A stretch of DNA of 64,000 nucleotides from assembly GCA_016794345.1 (NCBI GenBank), contig JAEUKE010000044.1, forward strand, positions 55,322 through 119,321. The letters are read 5' to 3'. The notes below the pieces were generated by a model. The model was not told where the DNA came from. It worked only from the letters and a program-made list of their open reading frames with translations, and searched no databases. The position numbers and the translations under genes were made by a program. This stretch comes from Myxococcales bacterium. GTDB taxonomy: Bacteria > Myxococcota_A > Polyangia > Polyangiales > Polyangiaceae. How positions within the stretch are numbered: position 1 is the first letter of the stretch; each line of letters starts with the position of its first letter. Positions 53,206 through 62,472 of this stretch are shown here, piece after piece.

Positions 53206-54477
53206 TCAGGCGGACTCGCTCAGCCCGAGCGCCGCGTGGTCCCAATACGTGACGCCGCCGTCGTGCCACGAGACGAACCGCACCGTCCCGTCTTGCGAGA
53301 CGACGACGGCGAGCGCGCCGTGGAACCGGTTGCAGAGGCGGTACGCGGATCGATGGCGCGTCCCGACCCGATCGACGATCTCCTCTTCGTATCGTGTGCC
53401 CTCGAGATCGAGGCTCCGTCGGACGGTGGCGACCGCCGCGAGATCGCCGGCGATCTCTCCGCCGAACCCCATGATCCCGAACCGCTTGTCGAGCACGACG
53501 GCGCCGTCCACCTGCGCGAGCGACGCGATGAGCTGGGCGAGCTCGAACATCGAGTCGTCGAGCTCGCGCAACGGTCCGGCCAGCGCGCGGAGGTAGTGCT
53601 CGGTGCCAGCGTCCTCGGTCGGCCCCGCGAGGCTGGCGACCTCGCGCAACATCGGCAGGAGGAGCTGCCGGAAGCGGCTCCGCGCCGCGTGCTCGGCGAA
53701 CGGGTACTTCAGACGGACGTAGCGGCCCTCCACCAGCGCCGCCGCGCAGTCGGGCGGCACGATGAGGAGCGTCCCACCGTGGTGCGCGCCCCGGATGATG
53801 GCCACGACGCGTCGAATGAGCTGCTGTCCGATGAGCCTCGTGACGTCCGGATCCACCGCCGGGATGCCGCCGTTGACGAGCGTGTGGAGCTCGCTCACCT
53901 CCGCTCGGGTGTCGACGAAGCGCGACGCGAGCCACCGTGAGCCGAACACGTCGACGCGCGAGTCACCCACGACCCCCTGCCGGAGCTCGGCGACGGGCCG
54001 GTCTCCCCAGGAGAGCGCGACATGACCGGGGCGCGCGACGCGGAGCGCGACGCAGTCGGGCAGGAGCTTCTGCATCGCGCGGTTGCCCGGCGCCGTCTGG
54101 AGCCAGCGAGGCCCCGTGTGGACGATGCCCCAGATGACCGGCGAGCCCTGGTCGAAGCTCACGCCGATGAGCGCGCGTTCGTACGTCGCGGCCTGGGAGA
54201 GCCTGCGAACCTCCTGTTCGTCGAAGGGCCGCGTCGTCGCGAACCTGAGCACGTGGAGCGAGTCGTGCGCCGCGACCTCCGCCGCGACCTCGTCGGGCTC
54301 GCAGACGATCGCTCGGAACACGACAGGCCTGTCTTCCTCGCGCAAGAAAGACGCGTGGTACGCCGTCTCCACGATCGCGGCGAGGCCGTCCTCGTCGGGG
54401 ATTCTCCCCTCCGGCCATCGCCGCGCCGCGAACCGGACGAGATCGCGCGGGTAGGCGTGCGTCGGGCGATGCGACAT
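53206..54477 (-). CDS. DisA-N-like (DACNV-type) nucleotide-signalling protein
   Basis: 423 aa. The first 200 residues are an unrecognised alpha/beta region. The C-terminal part (about 205-415) matches the diadenylate-cyclase fold: GGTLLIVPPDCAAALVEG, then the DGA motif (D324-G325-A326 in VDGAVVLDKRFGIMGF) and GTRHRSAYRLC (R374-H375-R376). DGA and RHR are the substrate-binding and catalytic motifs of c-di-AMP synthases, here about 50 residues apart rather than about 30. It resembles the group named DACNV, predicted to be sensors. It could make or bind a dinucleotide. It lies upstream of arsR on the same strand. Confidence 0.7.
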   Translation of the reverse strand: MSHRPTHAYPRDLVRFAARRWPEGRIPDEDGLAAIVETAYHASFLREEDRPVVFRAIVCEPDEVAAEVAAHDSLHVLRFATTRPFDEQEVRRLSQAATYERALIGVSFDQGSPVIWGIVHTGPRWLQTAPGNRAMQKLLPDCVALRVARPGHVALSWGDRPVAELRQGVVGDSRVDVFGSRWLASRFVDTRAEVSELHTLVNGGIPAVDPDVTRLIGQQLIRRVVAIIRGAHHGGTLLIVPPDCAAALVEGRYVRLKYPFAEHAARSRFRQLLLPMLREVASLAGPTEDAGTEHYLRALAGPLRELDDSMFELAQLIASLAQVDGAVVLDKRFGIMGFGGEIAGDLAAVATVRRSLDLEGTRYEEEIVDRVGTRHRSAYRLCNRFHGALAVVVSQDGTVRFVSWHDGGVTYWDHAALGLSESA

Positions 54478-54500
54478 CGCGCTCCATGGTACGCGATCGC

Positions 54501-54584
54501 GCGGCCTGGATCGGCGCGAAGGAACGCGAGCGCCTCGAGCCGCTCGAGGCGCTCCTTCGTGACTGGCCAGGCGGGGGGACGTAG
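54501..54584 (+). pseudogene. orphan 3' end of a paralogue of the gene at 55412-56431
   Basis: 27 codons plus TAG encode AAWIGAKERERLEPLEALL followed by RDWPGGGT. The intact gene at 55412-56431 ends VWIGAKERERLEPLEALL then EDWPDVRV. Nearly all codon differences are synonymous, so both copies evolved under protein selection before this one lost its 5' part. Upstream lies the divergent start of the DAC-like gene, which replaced the missing portion. No start or RBS is visible, so it is almost certainly non-functional. Confidence 0.75.
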
Positions 54585-54619
54585 GTCACCACCTCCTCCG
54601 CCGCGCCTCGCGACGCCGC

Positions 54620-55240
54620 TCAGCTCTCCTGCATGAGCCGCAAGTTTGCCGGCCGGTCGTTGCAGCGCGCCACCCACGCGTTCGTCTTGGGGTAGGGCTT
54701 CAGGTCCACGCCGCAGAATCCGAGCCACTGGAAAAACGAGGCGAGGTGGCAGTCCACCAGGCTGAACTCCCGACCGAGCACGTAGGGTTTGTCCCCGAGC
54801 GCGTCCTCGAACACGCGCAGCGCCGCGTCGAGGTCGTTTCGAGCCTGCTCGGCGGCGGGCGCGCTCCGGAGCTCTGCCGGCGAACGCTCGCTCGCGTGGC
54901 GCATGAGGCGACCGTTCGCCTCCCCGAGCGTGACGTTCGCCCAGACCAGCCACTTCAGGGCTTCGCCGCGCTTCGGCCCCGGCGCAGGGAAGAGCCCCTT
55001 CTCGACGCCGAACGTCTCGCCCAGGTAGATCTGGATGGCGGCGGACTCGAAGATGGCGGTTCCGTCATGCACCAACACGGGGACCTTCAGGTTGGCATTG
55101 ACGGAGCCGAGCTTCTTCTTCTTGTCGGCGGCGTCGAGAAGGTCCACCCGCACCCCCTCATAGGGCACGCCCAGCTCCTCCAGGCTCCAGTGCACGGTCG
55201 AGGCGGTGGACATCGGGGCGTAGTAGAACGTCAGGCTCAT
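54620..55240 (-). CDS. glutathione S-transferase family protein
   Basis: 206 aa from ATG 55240, with AAGGAGA 7 nt upstream. Thioredoxin-like N-domain: FYYAPMSTASTVHWSLEELG, VPVLVHDG and the glutathione-binding FESAAIQIYLGETFG. Helical C-domain: ALGDKPYVLGREFSLVDCHLA. Catalytic residue is probably Ser/Thr near S16. It may detoxify electrophiles; its location beyond the ars operon may be chance. Confidence 0.9.
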   Translation of the reverse strand: MSLTFYYAPMSTASTVHWSLEELGVPYEGVRVDLLDAADKKKKLGSVNANLKVPVLVHDGTAIFESAAIQIYLGETFGVEKGLFPAPGPKRGEALKWLVWANVTLGEANGRLMRHASERSPAELRSAPAAEQARNDLDAALRVFEDALGDKPYVLGREFSLVDCHLASFFQWLGFCGVDLKPYPKTNAWVARCNDRPANLRLMQES

Positions 55241-55411
55241 GTCGGTCTCCTTCATCGGCCGGCAGCGGCTCGCCGCCGGAACGGGGAGACAATCGCACCG
55301 AGCGCTGACAGCCTTGTGTCAGGTTTGATCGCCGCCTGTTGCACGAATCCGACGGCAAGCACACGGCACGGAGCCGAACCGAAGCTCCGCCCTCGGTGGT
55401 AGCGTGCCGCG

Positions 55412-56431
55412 GTGCAGCTCGAAAGACTCCGTGAGCTCCCGCTCTCCGAGCTGGGCGCTTCCGAGGACGCGCTCGACGGGCCCTTCCTCTTGCCGTCGGG
55501 CCACTTCGCGCTCCTGTTCTCCCTGCGTGGCAAAGGCGGCGGAGCGATGCCTTCCCCATCGGAGCTGCGCTGGCACCGCGACCTCCCTCCGGCCGCCAGG
55601 CTCGCGCCCATCCACCTGTTCCTGCGGAGGGGAGACAGGGCGTTGTACCTCGGCGCCGCAGAGCTCTTGAAACGCAGTCGGCCGGCGACCGACGGGTACA
55701 AGCTCACCCTCGGGCTCGCGGAGCCTCTCGAAGAAGAGCTCTGGCGGCAGCTCGTCTCGCAAGCCCAGCTGGCGCTGCCCCCGCCCGCTGAGGAGGCGAT
55801 CGCGTCCCTGACGAAGGCGAGCACGACGGGAGACCGCCTCGCTGCGATGAGCGTCTTCGTGGAGCGCTGGTATGGCCCCGCGATGAGCGCGCCTCTCATG
55901 TCGGAGCTGTTGCCGCGCCCGCTGTGCGCGCTCCACGAGGCCACGGCGGGCCATCGGGTCTTCGTGCAGAACCGGCTCGTCTCTCCCGAGGGCCTCGTGC
56001 CCGGCGGAGAGGATGGAAGGCTGGTCTTCTACGTCGAGAACCAGGGCGTGTGGACGTGGGCAACCGATCCGGCTGGGGAGGATCCGCCCGTGTATGTCCG
56101 CTCGAACGCGCCGGGTGCGCCGTGGCAGAAGGAGTCTGATGCGCTCGCCGGCTTCTTGATCCAGGTCCTCTTGCTCGAAGCGACGTTCGGCGCTCCGTTC
56201 GGCGCGAGCCACGACGGCCTCGATGCCCGGGCCCTATCGAAGCTCACGAAGAAGGTGAAGGCGCTCTCGATCCCTTCATGGTCTTCCAGACGCTTCTTCG
56301 CGTCGGCCGGGGTGATCGGCTTCGCTACCCCTCAGGGCCCCGAGACCGCGGTTTGGATCGGCGCCAAAGAGCGAGAGCGCCTCGAGCCGCTCGAGGCGCT
56401 CTTGGAAGATTGGCCGGACGTGCGGGTGTGA
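55412..56431 (+). CDS. hypothetical protein, SMI1/KNR4-like C-terminal features
   Basis: 339 aa from GTG 55412. N-terminal region (1-130) is unrecognised with a segment RGDRALYLGAAELL. Residues about 175-270 (LVFYVENQGVWTWATDP, DPPVYVR, ALAGFLIQVLLLEATFG) resemble the SUKH/SMI1 style seen in toxin-immunity proteins. That resemblance is weak and inferred. The last 25 residues recur as a truncated copy at 54501-54584. It converges with ppdK 11 nt away. Confidence 0.6.
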   Translation: MQLERLRELPLSELGASEDALDGPFLLPSGHFALLFSLRGKGGGAMPSPSELRWHRDLPPAARLAPIHLFLRRGDRALYLGAAELLKRSRPATDGYKLTLGLAEPLEEELWRQLVSQAQLALPPPAEEAIASLTKASTTGDRLAAMSVFVERWYGPAMSAPLMSELLPRPLCALHEATAGHRVFVQNRLVSPEGLVPGGEDGRLVFYVENQGVWTWATDPAGEDPPVYVRSNAPGAPWQKESDALAGFLIQVLLLEATFGAPFGASHDGLDARALSKLTKKVKALSIPSWSSRRFFASAGVIGFATPQGPETAVWIGAKERERLEPLEALLEDWPDVRV

Positions 56432-56442
56432 CTGCGCGCCGC

Positions 56443-59112
<2,670 letters not shown>

Positions 59113-59279
59113 CGGCTGAACGTTCTACCCCAACCGACGCGCAGCGGGCAGCCACGTCCCTCCTGTTGTCCCTCCGACTCGCCGCAAGGGAACCCCCGGG
59201 GGGTGGACAAACCCTCGTCGCTTGGTGAAGAACCGAACGTCGCAGTCTTGCCGCTACGTCTGGTATCGTCCTGTCGCGA
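59113..59279. promoter_or_regulatory. ppdK / zinc-ribbon gene divergent intergenic region
   Basis: This 167-nt gap separates divergent start codons and must hold two promoters. I see no clear inverted repeat or consensus boxes. Confidence 0.35.
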
Positions 59280-60620
59280 ATGCCCCGTTGCGAAGCATGC
59301 GGAGCCGATATCGACGTCGGCGCACGCTTTTGTGGCGAGTGTGGCGCGGTGGTCCGCGCGAAGACGAAGGAGCTCGTCGGCGGGAGGACCAAGGCGACGA
59401 CCACGAAGCGGCGCGAGACCCGCGAGACGAAGAAGGGCGGGATCGCGCCGGGGCAGGTCAAGACGGGCCCCGCCGGCGCCGACCCCATCCGGACCACGTT
59501 GAAGGGCCTCCCGCTCGATCCGGCCGCGCCGAAGACGGAGATCCCGCCGCCTCCGCTGGAGCAGCCTGTCGACGAGCCTCCCAAGCCGCCTCCCTCGAAC
59601 CGCGGCGGCACACGCTCGGAGTTCCTGCGGCTGCTCGACGAGGTCGAGTCGGGGTTCGACGCGATCCTCGTCGAGCCCGGGACCGTCCCTCCGCCCAAGC
59701 CCGAAGCGGAAGAGGAAGGCGTCGTGGGAGAGCCCACGACGACCGAGAACATCTTCGATCACGCGCAAGCCGAGAAGCTCTTCCACGAGCTCGTCGTCGC
59801 GAACGCCCAGCCGATCCGTGACTTCATGATCGAGATCCGACTCGGCGAGCCGCACGCCGACTGGATCACCTTCTGCGAGCCGGCGGTGCGCGCGATCCTC
59901 CGGTCCGCCGAGGGCATGGGACACGCCGAGCTCGTCCAGCGGCTGCGCGTGTACCTCGCGGCGCTCTCGCGCGCAGCCGAAGCCGCGACGGCTGTGGCGC
60001 CCGAGGCCGAGCGCCACGAGCGCGCGATCCGGGGCGAGGTCCGCGAGAAGATCATCGACACGTACAGCGAGCTCATCGTCTTCTTCCCCGAGGCCTTCGC
60101 GCTCGAGGCCGAGTCGAACGCCCGCGAAGCCGTGATCGTGTCGGCGGTCCTGGCCAAGGTACCGGGCCTCTTCAAGGTCGGGCTCGACCGGATCCACGCG
60201 ACGGGGCTGGCCTCGCTCGGCCTCTTCTACGTCTCGCGCCCGAAGGACATCGTGGAGCTCACGGGCGTCTCCGCGGAGGTGGCCGAGGAGATCGCCCGCG
60301 CGTTCCAGGAGTATCGCCGCCTCGCGTCGCGCCTCTCGCCGGTGGGCGGACGAAGCGAGGAGCGGCGGCTCCTGCGCGAGGCGGCGAACGCGCTGGCCGC
60401 GGCGGCGAACGGCTACGACGTCTCGGCGCCAGGGTCGGCGGAGCGCAAGCGACACCGGCGCGCCCGCGCGCTCGCCCTCTCGGACATCACGCTCTACCTC
60501 GCCAGGCTCGGCGAGAGGAGCCGGGTCGAGCGGCTGGAGACGCTGTCCTTTGAGATGAAACACGCCGAGGTCGTCGCATTCCTCGACGAGACCGAGAAGA
60601 AGGAGAGGCGAGCGGAATGA
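59280..60620 (+). CDS. zinc-ribbon protein with long helical domain, unknown
   Basis: 446 aa. N-terminal zinc ribbon with C4, C7, C18 and C21 (CEACG, CGECG). A basic then Pro-rich linker reaches about residue 110. The remainder (about 155-446) is helical; GLASLGLFYVSRPKDIVELTG then VSAEVAEEIARAFQ resembles a helix-hairpin-helix DNA- or protein-binding element. It heads a rightward group with the pentapeptide and bactofilin genes. Function unknown. Confidence 0.65.
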   Translation: MPRCEACGADIDVGARFCGECGAVVRAKTKELVGGRTKATTTKRRETRETKKGGIAPGQVKTGPAGADPIRTTLKGLPLDPAAPKTEIPPPPLEQPVDEPPKPPPSNRGGTRSEFLRLLDEVESGFDAILVEPGTVPPPKPEAEEEGVVGEPTTTENIFDHAQAEKLFHELVVANAQPIRDFMIEIRLGEPHADWITFCEPAVRAILRSAEGMGHAELVQRLRVYLAALSRAAEAATAVAPEAERHERAIRGEVREKIIDTYSELIVFFPEAFALEAESNAREAVIVSAVLAKVPGLFKVGLDRIHATGLASLGLFYVSRPKDIVELTGVSAEVAEEIARAFQEYRRLASRLSPVGGRSEERRLLREAANALAAAANGYDVSAPGSAERKRHRRARALALSDITLYLARLGERSRVERLETLSFEMKHAEVVAFLDETEKKERRAE

Positions 60621-60648
60621 GGACGCTACGGGAGAGAGGGAGAGGACG

Positions 60649-61887
60649 ATGGCGGATCTGACACGCGACGACGTGGTCCGGCTGGCCAAACAGGGCGGCA
60701 AGCTCTCGCAATGTGATCTGCGCGGGCTCGACCTGTCGCAGCTGGTGCTCGAGTCGATCGACTTCTCCCGGTCGGATCTCACGGGGTGCAACCTCGGCGG
60801 CGCGAAGCTGCGCGGCTCGGTCCTCCGCGCGGCCAGCCTGAAGGAGGCGTACCTCGCCGGCGCCGACCTCGCCGACTCGAACCTGGACAAAGCCGAGCTC
60901 GACTCGGCCAACCTCGATCGAGCGAACCTCACGAGCGCAAACCTGACCCGAGCCAACCTCGAAGGGGCCACGCTCATCGAGGCCCTGTGCGAGGGCGCAC
61001 GGCTCACCAACGCGGAGCTCGACTCCGCGAACTTCGGCAAGGCCGACTTGACGGGCGCGAACCTCTCCCACGCGGATCTCAACGAGGCGTACCTCGGAGG
61101 GGCGAAGCTCATCCGCGCGGACCTCCGCGGCGCCTCGCTCCGGACCGCCAACCTCGAAGAGGCCCTCTGTGCCGAGGCGCTCCTCGACGGCGCCGACCTC
61201 CGCGGCGCCACCCTTCGCGCGGTCGATCTCACGCGCGCCTCGCTCCAGCAAGCGAACCTCACCAGCGCCAACCTGACGGGTGCCCGCCTCTCGCTCTGCG
61301 ATCTGCGGCGGGCCATCTTCGCCGAGGCCGTCCTCGAAGGCGCGGTCCTCACCCACGCGCGCGTCTACGGCGCCGTGCTCACGCGCGCGTTGCTCACGCA
61401 CGCGCAGACCGAGCCCATCGACGCGAGCGTCGACGGCGACGGCTCGCGTCTGCTCGTCGGCGCGGACGCGACGCGTTTCCTCACCGGTGCACCGCTCGAG
61501 CCCGCCGCTCCCGCGACCCGCCGGTACTTCGGTCGCGGCGACGTGCTGCGCAACGCCTCGCTCGAGTTCCACGCCGGATCGAACGTCGTCATCGAGAGCC
61601 ACTTCGACAATTGCTCGATCCAGCTCGGGGATCGCACCGAGCTCGTCATCGGCGAGCCGGGCCTGCTCGAGAACTGCAAGATCTTCGGCCCCGGCATCCT
61701 GACCGTGCACGGCCGCATCGTCGAAGGCGACCAGCCGGGCATCTCGGGGCCGATCAGCCTCATCGTCTCGAAGCACGGCTCCGTCGTGTCGACCGTCGAG
61801 CAGCACCCCGACCGCACCGCCTTCGGCGTCGAGCCCGGTGCCCGGCTACGTGTCCGCATCACCCACCCCCGGCCGAGGAGCGTCTGA
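60649..61887 (+). CDS. pentapeptide-repeat protein with bactofilin-like C-terminal tail
   Basis: 412 aa with GAGAGGA before the ATG. Residues about 20-270 are A(D/N)Lxx pentapeptide repeats (ANLTSANLTRANLEGATL, ADLRGASLRTANLEEAL) that fold as a right-handed quadrilateral beta-helix. Residues about 305-400 change to Gly-spaced beta repeats (LTVHGRIVEGDQPGIS, LIVSKHGSVVS) resembling bactofilin. Two nucleotides separate it from bactofilin. It may cap, template or bind bactofilin filaments. Confidence 0.8.
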   Translation: MADLTRDDVVRLAKQGGKLSQCDLRGLDLSQLVLESIDFSRSDLTGCNLGGAKLRGSVLRAASLKEAYLAGADLADSNLDKAELDSANLDRANLTSANLTRANLEGATLIEALCEGARLTNAELDSANFGKADLTGANLSHADLNEAYLGGAKLIRADLRGASLRTANLEEALCAEALLDGADLRGATLRAVDLTRASLQQANLTSANLTGARLSLCDLRRAIFAEAVLEGAVLTHARVYGAVLTRALLTHAQTEPIDASVDGDGSRLLVGADATRFLTGAPLEPAAPATRRYFGRGDVLRNASLEFHAGSNVVIESHFDNCSIQLGDRTELVIGEPGLLENCKIFGPGILTVHGRIVEGDQPGISGPISLIVSKHGSVVSTVEQHPDRTAFGVEPGARLRVRITHPRPRSV

Positions 61888-61889
61888 CC

Positions 61890-62261
61890 ATGGACGATGA
61901 CAAGAAGACCACCGAGATCAGCCGCCTCACCCTGATCGAAGAAGGCACGGAGCTCAAAGGCTCGGTCAGCTCGAGCTGCCCCGTCGTGGTGCGCGGCCGG
62001 ATCTCCGGGGAGGTCTCGACCCCAGCCCTGACGGTGGCCCCGTCGGGCGCGGTCGCGGGCCGCGTGAAGGTCGGCACGATCGTGTCCACCGGCGAAATCA
62101 GCGGGGAGATCGAGGCCGATCACGCGAGCCTCTCGGGCAAGGTGAACGACGACACGGTCATTCGAGCCCGGACCCTCGAGGTGAAGCTTGCGAGTGAGGG
62201 CCGAATGACCGTTACTTTTGGGGAGGCTCGGCTCGAAATCGGGGACGAGCCCAGGAGCTAG
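61890..62261 (+). CDS. bactofilin (polymer-forming cytoskeletal protein)
   Basis: 123 aa. Core begins LTLIEEGTELKGSVSSSCPV, followed by RGRISGEVSTPALTVAPSGAV and KVGTIVSTGEISGEIEAD, the hallmark Gly-rich six-residue turns of DUF583. Short tails at both ends. Bactofilins form filaments used for cell shape and chromosome or polar protein placement in myxobacteria. Directly after the pentapeptide gene. Confidence 0.9.
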   Translation: MDDDKKTTEISRLTLIEEGTELKGSVSSSCPVVVRGRISGEVSTPALTVAPSGAVAGRVKVGTIVSTGEISGEIEADHASLSGKVNDDTVIRARTLEVKLASEGRMTVTFGEARLEIGDEPRS

Positions 62262-62472
62262 CGAAGCTCTTGCAGCTGTCTGCGCGATTCTCGGACACCG
62301 TGGCATCAATGCGTGCAAGATACGGGCCGACGACTTCTCGAGCTGTGCTAGTCTCCCCGTGCCAGCCCTTCGACAGCTGGGTCTGGCGGGCGAATCAACC
62401 GCTTTTCAGGGCCGATTCGCGTTCGAGTGACGGTCTCAACATGGAAAACCTCAACCCGGAAAAGGAGCTCTC
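62262..62472 (+). promoter_or_regulatory. rpoN upstream region
   Basis: 211 nt without a convincing gene, less GC-rich than its neighbours. It should hold the rpoN promoter. I could not assign boxes; one sigma-54-like match has wrong spacing. A 15-codon out-of-frame ORF (62441-62488) overlaps the rpoN start. Confidence 0.4.

Noticed and set aside
62301..62317. Sigma-54-like promoter (TGGCA ... TGCA) upstream of rpoN
   Set aside because: The spacing between the GG and GC elements is one base too long; sigma-54 promoters need strict spacing.
62218..62430. 70-codon open frame between bactofilin and rpoN
   Set aside because: It overlaps the bactofilin end, lacks a ribosome site and has no recognisable features.
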